DNA from: Devosia equisanguinis | GTDB lineage: Bacteria; Pseudomonadota; Alphaproteobacteria; Rhizobiales; Devosiaceae | DNA length: 64,000 nt | Direction of reading: 5' to 3' | Assembly: GCF_900631955.1 (NCBI RefSeq) | Contig: NZ_UZWD01000023.1 | Location: 186,001-250,000, forward strand | Shown here: one piece after another, positions 23,710-31,436 of the stretch | Layout: each line of letters begins with the position of its first letter | How positions within the stretch are numbered: the first letter of the stretch is position 1 | Program-made: the position numbers and the translations under genes | The notes under the pieces: model-generated | Databases searched by the model: none | Told to the model about the DNA's origin: nothing | Seen by the model: the letters and a program-made list of their open reading frames with translations, nothing else

Positions 23710-24656
23710 TGAACGCGCTCGCCTTTCCGGGTTTCGTCCCCGACCCCGCGCAGTCGGCCGACATCCGCCTGCGCGTCCTCAGCCTCGGCGCCGGCGTCCA
23801 GTCCACCACGCTGGCGCTGATGGCGGCGCATGGCGAAGTCGGCCCCATGCCCGATTGCGCCATCTTCGCCGATACCGGGTGGGAGCCGCAGGCCGTCTAT
23901 GACCATCTCGCCTGGCTGCGGTCGCCCAATGTCCTGCCGTTTCCCGTCCATATCGTCTCGGCCGGGGATCTACGCGCCGACCTCATCGCCGGCGCACAGG
24001 GCGAGCGCTGGGCATCCATTCCAGCCTTCACCCGCACCGTGACGCCTGCCGGGAGCGAGCTTCCCGTCTATGACGAGGATGAAAACGGCGATCTCGTCGT
24101 CGTCGGCTCCCGCATCGTGGCGACCGAGCGGGCCAGCATCGGCATGATCCGCCGCCAATGCACCGGAGACTACAAGATCGTGCCGATCAGGCGGAAAGTG
24201 CGCGAGCTGCTCGGCATCGCAGGGCGGCGCTCGCCCACGTCGCCGGTCGCCGAACAATGGATCGGGATTTCACTCGACGAGGCGCTTCGCATGAAACCCT
24301 CTTTCGAGAGCTGGCGGGTCAACCGCTGGCCCCTGATCGAGCGGGGCCTGACCCGACAGGATTGCCTGCGCTGGCTGGAACGGCATGATTATCCTCCGCC
24401 GCCCAAGAGCGCCTGCATCGGGTGTCCGTTTCATTCCGACGATCACTGGCGACAGATGCGCGATCATGATCCCGAAGCCTGGGCGGACGCCGTGTCGGTC
24501 GACGCCGCCATCCGCACCGGTTTCCGCGGCATCCGCGCCGAAGTCTATCTGCACCGCTCCGCCGTGCCGCTCGACCATGCCGACCTATCGACGGCCGGCG
24601 ACCGCGGCCAGCTCGATCTCTGGCCGAACGAGTGCGAGGGCATGTGCGGGGTCTGA
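23709..24656 (+). CDS. PP-loop / PAPS reductase-like protein
   Basis: A 315-residue protein of the adenine-nucleotide alpha-hydrolase superfamily. A PP-loop variant LSLGAGVQSTTLALM lies near residue 25, with CAIFADTGWEPQAVYDHL downstream, RRQCTGDYKIVPIRRKVRE in the middle and Cys pairs in ACIGCPFHSD and ECEGMCGV that could hold metal or a cluster. Relatives are called phosphoadenosine phosphosulfate reductases, but on phages and ICEs they are more likely nucleotide- or DNA-modifying enzymes (inference). Its ATG overlaps the ardC stop by one base, so the two are co-translated. Confidence 0.75.
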   Translation: MNALAFPGFVPDPAQSADIRLRVLSLGAGVQSTTLALMAAHGEVGPMPDCAIFADTGWEPQAVYDHLAWLRSPNVLPFPVHIVSAGDLRADLIAGAQGERWASIPAFTRTVTPAGSELPVYDEDENGDLVVVGSRIVATERASIGMIRRQCTGDYKIVPIRRKVRELLGIAGRRSPTSPVAEQWIGISLDEALRMKPSFESWRVNRWPLIERGLTRQDCLRWLERHDYPPPPKSACIGCPFHSDDHWRQMRDHDPEAWADAVSVDAAIRTGFRGIRAEVYLHRSAVPLDHADLSTAGDRGQLDLWPNECEGMCGV

Positions 24657-24771
24657 TTCCCTGAAAGCCGCAGATGCGCAAAGCCGCTTCTCCGGCTTTC
24701 CGGCTTTCCGGTTCTGCGGTTTTCCGCGTTTCCGGCTCGTCAGCTTGCAGCCTTGCGCTACGACGCTCAGC

Positions 24772-25074
24772 CTACCGGCCGTCCTTCATCAACCCTGCCC
24801 AGACAGCGAGAATATCGCCTTCGGCCGCGTTGTCCTCAGCGACAACCACGCTGAACACGCCGAGCGTGCCGGCGAACTCCTCCATATCCATCACGCCCCG
24901 TGCGTGAAGCATTGTCGCCAACAGCATCAGTGTCTTGCCCTGCGCGGTGATGACGGCCCGGTCCGCCTCGGAAAAGCGGACATGGCGGGCTGGCGACGCG
25001 CCCAGCCATCGGCGCAGAACGCGCGCCAAGTCCGCCCAGGGCGGATTTCTCAAGCCAGAAATCATAGCGTCCAT
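24772..25074 (-). CDS. Conserved ICE protein of unknown function (100 aa)
   Basis: A 100-residue, mainly helical acidic protein (WADLARVLRRWLGASPARHVRFSEADRAVITAQGKTLMLLATMLHARGVMDMEEFAGTLGVFSVVVAEDNAAEGDILAVWAGLM, read in parts). It is one of the few backbone genes on the minus strand. The ATG at 25074 is chosen because GGGG lies 8-11 bases upstream and the region before it has no protein-like character. No domain is recognised. The 361-base gap to the parB-like gene holds only the type 1 leader near its right end. Confidence 0.6.
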   Translation of the reverse strand: MDAMISGLRNPPWADLARVLRRWLGASPARHVRFSEADRAVITAQGKTLMLLATMLHARGVMDMEEFAGTLGVFSVVVAEDNAAEGDILAVWAGLMKDGR

Positions 25075-25353
25075 AGACAATTCCCCGCCGCCCCGACTGG
25101 CGCCGGGACGGTTGAACACGCGTGAACACTGGGAACCGCGCCCCACGTATTTCCCACGCCGGGCAAGCCCGACGCTGATGGGTATTCTATTCCGTGGGCC
25201 GCCCGACATAGTCGGTGACCCAGTGTTCAAACGCTTGATGCGATCGATGCGGTGTTCAAGCCGCAGGCGATGCAATCCCTATGGCACAGGAAGACAGTCC
25301 TGAACATCGCCGTTCCGTTCTCGCCCCTGGCCAGACGACAGGGTCCGACCAGC

Positions 25354-25435
25354 AGAGTGAGAGGGAGGTGGGGATTTTCGTGACGGGTTCGGGTCGAGAG
25401 AGAGGCTCTCGGCGCCCGTCGCGGAGACTACCACG
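25354..25435 (+). promoter_or_regulatory. Structured 5' leader, type 1 copy B (parB-like gene)
   Basis: AGAGTGAGAG, GACGGG (25382-25387) pairing with CCCGTC (25415-25420), and a perfect inner stem CGAGAG (25395-25400) / CTCTCG (25406-25411) around an AGAGG loop. GGAG follows the helix. The inner stem differs in sequence from the other copies but still pairs, which supports a real RNA structure. Confidence 0.75.
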
Positions 25436-27583
25436 ATGGCTACTGCCGCCCAGAAAATCATCCTGTCGCCTTCCCGCGACATCCCCTTCAACAAGCTCGT
25501 GCTCAGCCAATCGAATGTCCGACGCGTCAAGGCCGGCGTCTCGGTCGAGGAACTGGCCGAGGACATCGCCCGCCGAGGCACGCTCCTCCAGAGCCTCAAT
25601 GTCCGCCCGGTCCTCGACGCCAGGGGCGATGAGACCGACATGTATGAAGTTCCCGCCGGCGGTCGCCGCTATCAGGCGCTCGCCATCCTCGTGAAGCAGA
25701 AGCGTCTCGCCAGGACCGCGCCTGTGCCCTGCGTCGTGCGTGATCCCTCCACGTCGATTCTCGCCGAGGACGACAGCCTCGCCGAAAACACCCAGCGCGT
25801 GCCGCTGCATCCTCTCGATCAGTTCCGAGCCTTCTATGACATGCGCCGCAAGGGCATGAGCGAGGAGGAGATCGCTGCGGCCTTCTTCACGACCGCGCAG
25901 GTGGTGAAGCAGCGCCTGCGTCTGGCCTCTGTCTCGCCCACGCTCCTCGACATCTATGCCGAGGACGGCATGAAGCTCGAAGAGCTGATGGCCTTCACCG
26001 TCAATCCCGACCATGCCCGCCAGGAGCAGGTCTGGGAGACGGTCCAGACCTCCCACAATCGCCAGCCCTGGTATATCCGCCAGTTGCTCACTGAAACCAC
26101 GGTGCCGGCCACCGACAAGCGCGCCCTGTTCATCGGCATCGAAACCTATGAGCAGGCGGGCGGCAGCGTGCTGCGCGATCTCTTCCAGACCGATGGAGGC
26201 GGCTGGCTTCAGGACCCCGCGCTTCTCGACCGCCTGGTCGCGGAGCAGCTCAAGACCCTCGCCGAGGAAATCGCCGCCGAGGGCTGGAAGTGGATCACCG
26301 TCGATACCGATCTGCCCTATGGCTTCGATCAGGGGCTGCGGGCGCTCGACTTCACCCTCGTCGATCTGAACGATGACGAGCGCGCGGCCCGAGAAGCCCT
26401 GCGTGAGGAATACGAACGGATCGAGGCTGAATACTCGGAAGCCGATGAGCTGCCGGACGAGATCGACCAGCGTCTCGGCGAGATCGAGACGGCGCTCGAA
26501 GCCTTCGAGAAGCGCCCGGTCATCTACGATCCGGCCGACATCGCGCGTGGCGGCGTCTTCATCAGCGTCGACCGCAATGGCGCGCCCGTCGTCGATCGCG
26601 GCTATGTGCGCCCGGAGGACGAGACGCCGGTCGGCGTCGAGGACCCCGACGGCGAGGCCGAAGCCACCGGTACCGAAGTCGCGGCATCCGGCACCGTTCA
26701 GCGCGCCGTCATCACCATCGGCGGCCAGTCGGCCGAACCGGAGGATGACGACGAGGAAGACGTCATCAAGCCGCTGCCCGAACGGCTCGTTACCGAGCTG
26801 ACTGCGCACCGCACCCTGGCGCTCCGCGATGCCGTGGGCGCCAATCCCCAGGTCGCGTTTACCGCCTTGCTGCACAAGCTCGTGCGCGACACCTTCCAGC
26901 GGACGGCCACCTCCGGCGCCAGCCTGCAGGCGTCCGTCAATCACGTCTTCTTCCGCGAACAGGGCAAGGATCTCGCCGAGACGGCCTATGCCAAGTCCGT
27001 CATCCAGCGGCATGAGGACTGGAAGGCTGACCTACCAGCCGATGAGGATGCGCTGTGGGACTGGCTCGCCGTGCTCGACGACGCCAGCCGCATGGCGCTG
27101 CTCGCGCATTGCGTCAGCTATGGGATCAACGCCCTCTATGAACGGCCCAATCCCTACAGCGGCAGCGGCGTGTCGCAGTCGGGTCTCGACCGGCGTATGG
27201 CAGAGGCCGATCGACTGGCCCGCGCCACCGGCCTCGACATGGTGGACGTCGGCTTCCGACCCACGGTCGAGAACTATCTCGGCCGCGTCACCAAGCCCCG
27301 CATTCTTGCGGCCGTCCGCGAAGGCGCGGGCGAACGCGCGGCCCAGCTCATCGACCACTTGAAGAAGGGCGACATGGCCAAGGAGGCCGAACGCCTGCTG
27401 GCCGACAGTGGCTGGCTACCGGAGCCGCTGCGCCTGATCGACCATGACGAGCCGACCACGTCCGATACCTCGGAAGGCGAGGCCGAGACGGCGCTCCCAG
27501 CCTTCCTTGCCGGTGAGGACGAGGACGAGGAAACCGCCGAAGACCCGGAAGCCGAGGCGCCAGCGATGATCGCCGCGGAATGA
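25436..27583 (+). CDS. Large ParB/RepB-like nuclease-fold protein
   Basis: A 715-residue protein. Residues 15-120 are the ParB N-terminal (sulfiredoxin-fold) domain with VRRVKAGVSVEELAEDIARRGTLLQSLNVRPV, the GGRRYQAL box and EDDSLAENTQRVPLHPLDQFRAF. Residues 130-190 form the ParB HTH (SEEEIAAAFFTTAQVVKQRLRLASVSP). The long C-terminal part, with acidic linkers at about 335-365 and 440-450 and an acidic tail, is much larger than in partition proteins (about 300 residues). Such large ParB-like proteins are common in conjugative elements and may act in stability or DNA binding. A type 1 leader precedes it. Confidence 0.85.
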   Translation: MATAAQKIILSPSRDIPFNKLVLSQSNVRRVKAGVSVEELAEDIARRGTLLQSLNVRPVLDARGDETDMYEVPAGGRRYQALAILVKQKRLARTAPVPCVVRDPSTSILAEDDSLAENTQRVPLHPLDQFRAFYDMRRKGMSEEEIAAAFFTTAQVVKQRLRLASVSPTLLDIYAEDGMKLEELMAFTVNPDHARQEQVWETVQTSHNRQPWYIRQLLTETTVPATDKRALFIGIETYEQAGGSVLRDLFQTDGGGWLQDPALLDRLVAEQLKTLAEEIAAEGWKWITVDTDLPYGFDQGLRALDFTLVDLNDDERAAREALREEYERIEAEYSEADELPDEIDQRLGEIETALEAFEKRPVIYDPADIARGGVFISVDRNGAPVVDRGYVRPEDETPVGVEDPDGEAEATGTEVAASGTVQRAVITIGGQSAEPEDDDEEDVIKPLPERLVTELTAHRTLALRDAVGANPQVAFTALLHKLVRDTFQRTATSGASLQASVNHVFFREQGKDLAETAYAKSVIQRHEDWKADLPADEDALWDWLAVLDDASRMALLAHCVSYGINALYERPNPYSGSGVSQSGLDRRMAEADRLARATGLDMVDVGFRPTVENYLGRVTKPRILAAVREGAGERAAQLIDHLKKGDMAKEAERLLADSGWLPEPLRLIDHDEPTTSDTSEGEAETALPAFLAGEDEDEETAEDPEAEAPAMIAAE

Positions 27584-27742
27584 CGCCAAACCCCGGCGGG
27601 CGGTCGAAGCCGCCCCGCCGTCTTCATTTTCAGCTTCAAGGCCCGGCGATCCGTCGTCGGACCTTTTTTCATTTTCAGGGAACTCCCACCTCCGACATTT
27701 ATCTACCAGCCGGCCGTCAAATGGCGGTAGCCGGTTCCCCTC

Positions 27743-27955
27743 TCAGTGGGATTTCCGCTCGTAGACGTGATTGAGGTTATCGGCTTGGTGCTGGAGGCTC
27801 CTCGCCACCGTTGCAGCCGCGGCCCGGTTTGGAAACGCCCCTGTTGTCATCCCGTTCAGGCTTACGCACCACCCATCGGGCTTCTCAATGACCGTATAAC
27901 GCCGTCGCTCGCCACCGATATTGGCGGACTTACCCGTCAAATAGCCACTCATCAT
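27743..27955 (-). CDS. Small DUF2188-like protein (70 aa)
   Basis: From the ATG at 27955 this reads MMSGYLTGKSANIGGERRRY, TVIEKPDGWCVSLNGMTTGAF, PNRAAAATVARSLQHQADNL and so on, a pattern like DUF2188 proteins (Tyr-x-Val strand, Gly-Trp, then a helix of repeated alanines). The start overlaps the stop of a 49-codon frame upstream (ATGA), indicating a coupled pair on the minus strand. Function unknown. Confidence 0.5.
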   Translation of the reverse strand: MMSGYLTGKSANIGGERRRYTVIEKPDGWCVSLNGMTTGAFPNRAAAATVARSLQHQADNLNHVYERKSH

Positions 27956-28101
27956 GAGCGTCGATCGCCTTGTTGGTTCGGTGTGTCGGGCTTCGTCCAA
28001 ATCCCGAAGGCCGCTCCGATAACCGTCATCGCCATACGCCAGGATGATCGGCTGCTCTCTTTCGTCTTCATCGTTGCCCGCAAAAGTGCATTTCTGCTCA
28101 T
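27952..28101 (-). CDS. Tiny protein coupled to the DUF2188-like gene (49 aa)
   Basis: A 49-codon frame beginning MSRNALLRATMKTKESSRSS and containing a short hydrophobic stretch MAMTVIGAAFGIW; GAGG lies 8 bases before the ATG. The stop overlaps the next ATG (ATGA). The coupling and SD are the only support; composition alone would not prove it coding. Confidence 0.35.
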   Translation of the reverse strand: MSRNALLRATMKTKESSRSSWRMAMTVIGAAFGIWTKPDTPNQQGDRRS

Positions 28102-28504
28102 GGTTTCACCTCAACAAGAGGCCGCATCAAAGCTTCGAGCGCGTATGAATTCCATCCTGACGCAACCGGCCGCTCATAGTATTCTCATCAATTCGACCGG
28201 TGGACCTCGGCGCCATGCAACGCCATAGCGGGCCAAGCTCGTGCCCGGACAGCTCAGACCCTCAAACATCTTCGCTTCACCATTAGGCGGGAAGTGCGGG
28301 GCAATGGCATCCCTTTAGATTGATGATCCGGCTGCTGTCTGATGCCGGACACCATCCCGCTTCCATTCGCAAACCTTGGTCCGATCCGTCTCCTTATCAA
28401 TCAACCCGCAAGGGGTCGGCTTACGCGCGCGTGCCGCCCTCGGGGATTCGGAAAAGGTCCGAACGCCCGAGGGTGATTGCAGAGCCGGTCAGACACTTCG
28501 GGCG
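28102..28504. other. Intergenic stretch without recognisable genes
   Basis: Between the minus-strand small genes and the 54-aa gene I see no convincing coding frame or repeat; the right end merges into the type 2 leader at 28505-28554. Confidence 0.5.
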
Positions 28505-28554
28505 CCTGTCGCGCGGGGGATGGTCCCCCGCCTCCCAAGACAGGAGCCGGAACC
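28505..28554 (+). promoter_or_regulatory. Structured 5' leader, type 2 copy E
   Basis: CCTGTC (28505-28510) pairs with GACAGG (28539-28544) around the perfect hairpin GCGGGGGATGGTCCCCCGC (8-bp stem, TGG loop). The SD AGGAG overlaps the 3' strand of the outer helix, so folding would hide it. The GGGATGGTCCC core recurs before ssb. Confidence 0.65.
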
Positions 28555-28719
28555 ATGTCCTATGCAGATGCCACCGCTTTCGCCGCAAGCCTAGCCACCA
28601 CGCTGATGGTTTCGATCATCGTCTTCCAGGCCGGGGACGGCACTCACGGCGCCATGCCCGCCAACGAATTCGATGGCGACGAAGAAATGGTCAGGCTGGA
28701 ACTTGATCCCTTCGGCTGA
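28555..28719 (+). CDS. Small conserved ICE protein (54 aa)
   Basis: A 54-residue protein starting MSYADATAFAASLATTLMVS with a hydrophobic stretch near residues 10-25 and an acidic second half (NEFDGDEEMVRLELDPFG). I recall near-identical short proteins from similar ICEs. CAGGAG precedes the ATG and a structured leader lies upstream. Function unknown; it may be membrane-associated. Confidence 0.65.
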   Translation: MSYADATAFAASLATTLMVSIIVFQAGDGTHGAMPANEFDGDEEMVRLELDPFG

Positions 28720-28831
28720 GGCGCGACAGCGCCTCACCCCGACGGCTCGGAGCGCAAGATCGCGTCCGGGCCTTCAGCGCTGCGCTACCGCTCATCGCCG
28801 GCAGCGGCACCGGCTCATGCCCCGGCAAGGG

Positions 28832-28914
28832 AGAGTGAGAGTGCGGACGGGTTTTCCGTGACGGGTTGGTTGCCGGAGAGAGAGCTCCCGGCGCCCGTCC
28901 TGGAGCATCCTGCG
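28832..28914 (+). promoter_or_regulatory. Structured 5' leader, type 1 copy C
   Basis: AGAGTGAGAG (28832-28841), GACGGG (28860-28865) pairing with CCCGTC (28894-28899), inner stem CCGG-AG / CTCCCGG around an AGAGAG loop, then GGAG and ATG. It shares the CGTGACGGGT and GGCGCCCGTC blocks with copies A and B. Confidence 0.75.
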
Positions 28915-29472
28915 ATGGCCCTTGCACCTCAAACCACCTTCGCCCCGATCGGCGACATCCTCGCGCATCAGATCCTGCCCCGGCTGCGCCTTGCCGCGAA
29001 GCTGCCGCTGCGCATCACCTGCATCGGCACGGCCCGCTATGTCGGCACCGACGAGGCCGACAGCTTCGACCGCAGCGTCTTTCTCGGCGACCGCCCGTCG
29101 CTGGAGAACGCCACCAGCTTCGCGGCCGTTTCGGTCAGGCGCGGCGGCATTGGCGTGAGACAAGATAAGACGCTGCGCTTTCATCCACGCTTCGCCGTCA
29201 TCCAGGACAACGATCAGAATCTGGTTCTGGCCGGCGAAATCCGCGCTGGGATCATTCTCTGGCAACAGCCCGTCGCCAGCGACGGCGAGGCCCGCCGGAT
29301 CGTGACCGAAGCCAGCCGCCTGCGCGGACTGGCTTTCGCCGCCTCCGGCCGGGGCGAGCAGCGTGCGGCCCGCAATCATCGCCACCAGGCCGGCCTGCTC
29401 GAAGCACGCCTGGTCGACCCCTTCTGGCGCGAGGCCGCCGCCGATCTGCTCCGGCTGCCTCAGGCCGCCTGA
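28915..29472 (+). CDS. Conserved ICE protein of unknown function (185 aa)
   Basis: A 185-residue protein with PIGDILAHQILPRLRLAAKLP at the start, a central strand-rich region (LRITCIGTARYVGTDEADSFD, FAVIQDNDQNLVLAGEIRAGIILW) and a helical C-terminus rich in arginine. No catalytic motif is recognised. ATG 28915 lies directly after a type 1 leader with GGAG. It heads a run of five same-strand small genes that precede the methylase/helicase gene. Confidence 0.65.
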   Translation: MALAPQTTFAPIGDILAHQILPRLRLAAKLPLRITCIGTARYVGTDEADSFDRSVFLGDRPSLENATSFAAVSVRRGGIGVRQDKTLRFHPRFAVIQDNDQNLVLAGEIRAGIILWQQPVASDGEARRIVTEASRLRGLAFAASGRGEQRAARNHRHQAGLLEARLVDPFWREAAADLLRLPQAA

Positions 29473-29544
29473 TCCCATCCCCCGATTTCCACCCATCCGA
29501 CCCGGCGCTTCGCTTCGCCGGGTTCTCACCTATGGAGTTTTCCC

Positions 29545-29946
29545 ATGCCGAAATTCGTCGTCAGCAAAGGCCACGACGCCTTCGTCTATTACGAAACCGT
29601 CCTAGAGGCCGACACGCCCGAAGAGGCGCGAAGTCTCGTCCGGAGCGTTCATTACGAAGGCGCATGGCTCCCCACCGGCTATGTGCAGGAGTTCGACGAT
29701 TACGAGATCGACGAGCATAGCGGCGTTCGCCTCCTCGAAGACGGTGAAGCCGTAGAGGCCTTCCTGACCATCGGCGTCACCGCCCAGGAGCGCGACGCCT
29801 TGCTGGCGGGGCTGCGCCTCCTCCAGCTCGCCCTTGGGCGCGGCGATCTCGAACCTGCGCTCGAAAACATCGTCACCAATGACGGCGCGCATACCGGCCT
29901 CGATCCGACTCGTATCGACGCTCTGTGCGAACGCATCAACGTCTAG
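29545..29946 (+). CDS. Conserved ICE protein of unknown function (133 aa)
   Basis: A 133-residue acidic protein with MPKFVVSKGHDAFVYYETVL followed by EADTPEEARSLVRS, which looks like a small beta-hairpin-plus-helix domain, then QERDALLAGLRLLQLALGRGDLEPALENIVTNDG in the C-terminal half. No family is recognised. TATGGAGTTTTCCC provides the SD. It is the second gene in a run of small genes. Confidence 0.6.
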   Translation: MPKFVVSKGHDAFVYYETVLEADTPEEARSLVRSVHYEGAWLPTGYVQEFDDYEIDEHSGVRLLEDGEAVEAFLTIGVTAQERDALLAGLRLLQLALGRGDLEPALENIVTNDGAHTGLDPTRIDALCERINV

Positions 29947-29955
29947 GTGGTGGCG

Positions 29956-30150
29956 ATGTATGCGACCTACCTGCGCCTCGACATCCTGGTCTGGGACAGC
30001 CAGCGCGCCGTAATCCGCGCCGCGCGCTGCAAGCTGGCTTTATCGGCCCGGCGAGATCCCGCACTGCGGGGCGCGCGAAAGCGGTTCTATCGCGACATGC
30101 TGCGCCACCATGCCGATGCCCAGCGGCTTGTGGCGCAGTTCCGCCTCTGA
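29956..30150 (+). CDS. Small basic ICE protein (64 aa)
   Basis: A 64-residue, arginine-rich helical protein (LRLDILVWDSQRAVIRAARCK, ARKRFYRDMLRHHADAQRLVAQFRL) starting 9 bases after the previous stop. The ATG at 29956 has GGTGG upstream; a GTG at 29947 is an alternative start. High positive charge suggests nucleic-acid contact, which is inference. Confidence 0.5.
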   Translation: MYATYLRLDILVWDSQRAVIRAARCKLALSARRDPALRGARKRFYRDMLRHHADAQRLVAQFRL

Positions 30151-30224
30151 CGCTTCCGCACCGCGTCCATCCCTTGAACCTCGCCCGGCCATCGCGCCGG
30201 GCTTTCTCGTTTCAGGAGCCTGAC

Positions 30225-30641
30225 ATGGCCAACTACTTTACCCATTTCTCGTGCCTGCTTGACGTCGGCACGCCCGATAATGCCGCCCGAGCGCTTGACC
30301 TCTACAACAAGCTTTCGGAGGAAGGCGCTTCCGACGAACCGCCGTCCGAGGGGTTTCTCCTATCGATCCAGCCGGAGCACGGGGGTGCCCGGCTCTGGAT
30401 GCGCGATGACCAGACAGGCGATCCCGAGCGTCTGCTCCGGTTCGTGAAGATCTGCGCGACCGAGTTCCGCCTCAGTGGTCTCTGGGGCTTCCAATACGCC
30501 AACACCTGCTCGCGGCCACGCCTCGACGGTTTCGGCGGCGGCGCTCATGTCCTCGACCTCGCCACCGGCGAGACGGTGGCATGGACCTACACCGATGGCT
30601 GGCTCGCCCAGGTTCTCGATGGAGGCGGCTCAGATGAGTAA
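30225..30641 (+). CDS. Conserved ICE protein of unknown function (138 aa)
   Basis: A 138-residue acidic protein (MANYFTHFSCLLDVGTPDNA, FLLSIQPEHGGARLWMRDDQTGDPERLLRFVKIC, GFQYANTCSRPRLDGFGGGAHVLDLATGETVAW). The pattern of short strands suggests an alpha/beta fold, but no family is recognised. CAGGAG precedes the ATG. The next gene starts inside its last codons, so the two are coupled. Confidence 0.6.
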   Translation: MANYFTHFSCLLDVGTPDNAARALDLYNKLSEEGASDEPPSEGFLLSIQPEHGGARLWMRDDQTGDPERLLRFVKICATEFRLSGLWGFQYANTCSRPRLDGFGGGAHVLDLATGETVAWTYTDGWLAQVLDGGGSDE

Positions 30642-31278
30642 GGTCATCGAAACCACGGTCTATCAGCTCGACGAGCTTGCTGACGCCGCCAAGGAGAAGG
30701 CCCGCGATTGGTATCGCGAAGGCGGCTTCGACTACGACTGGTATGATGCCGTTTACGAGGATTTCCAACAGATCGCGGAAATCCTCGGCCTTCGGCTGAA
30801 AACCCGCAGCATGCGGCTCAACGGCGTCGGCTCCCGGCAGAAGCCCTGCATCTGGTTTCGGGGGTTCTGGAGCCAGGGCGACGGCGCCTGCTTCGAGACC
30901 TTCTATTCCTACCGGAAAAACGCCCCGCGCCGGATCAGGGAACACGCGCCGCAAGACGCCGCACTGCACCGCATCGCCGATGCACTTCAGGCGGTCCAGC
31001 GGCGTAATTTCTACCAGCTTCGCGCCGAGGCGAGCCATCGCGGTCACTACTACCACGAATACTGCATGACGGTCTCGGTCGAGCGCGACAGTCCAACCTA
31101 TCAGGATATGACGGCCGATGCGGAAGACGCCGTGGCCGATGCGCTACGCGACCTGGCCCGTTGGCTCTATCGGCAGCTCGAACGTGAACACGAATATCTC
31201 ACCTCGGACGAGGCCGTCGATGAGGTCATCGCCACCAACGAATACACGTTCACGGCAACGGGCCGTCGCTTCGGCTGA
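30634..31278 (+). CDS. Conserved ICE protein of unknown function (214 aa)
   Basis: A 214-residue protein beginning MSKVIETTVYQLDELADAAK, followed by EKARDWYREGGFDYDWYDAVYEDFQQIAEILGL. Aromatic residues are frequent in FRGFWSQGDGACFETFYSYRK and HRGHYYHEYCMTVSVE. I have seen very similar proteins labelled antitoxin-like on ICEs, but nothing here proves that. It overlaps the preceding gene by 8 bases and GGAGG lies upstream. Confidence 0.65.
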   Translation: MSKVIETTVYQLDELADAAKEKARDWYREGGFDYDWYDAVYEDFQQIAEILGLRLKTRSMRLNGVGSRQKPCIWFRGFWSQGDGACFETFYSYRKNAPRRIREHAPQDAALHRIADALQAVQRRNFYQLRAEASHRGHYYHEYCMTVSVERDSPTYQDMTADAEDAVADALRDLARWLYRQLEREHEYLTSDEAVDEVIATNEYTFTATGRRFG

Positions 31279-31342
31279 ACCAGGCAAGCGTCCTGCCATT
31301 CGGCAGGGCGCTTTTTGCATGCCAGCCACGGCCCACCTTTCG

Positions 31343-31436
31343 AGAGTCAGAGGAGGCCGGGACGGGTTTGAGCCTGTGCGGTCGAGAGAGAGCGCTGCGC
31401 GGCTCAATCCTGTCCTACTCTCCCGAGGTCTCCTCC
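31343..31436 (+). promoter_or_regulatory. Structured 5' leader, type 1-like copy D (methylase/helicase)
   Basis: AGAGTCAGAG at the 5' end, then GGACGGGTTTGAGCC (31360-31374) pairs with GGCTCAATCCTGTCC (31401-31415) over 15 positions with one mismatch and one G-T pair, enclosing a GAGAGAGAGCG purine loop. It is longer and more diverged than copies A-C but keeps the order: purine block, helix with GACGGG, purine loop. Confidence 0.6.

Noticed and set aside
25256-27013. A 585-codon open frame on the minus strand
   Set aside because: Antisense to the ParB-like gene, repetitive Gly/Asp/Arg composition typical of a shadow frame.
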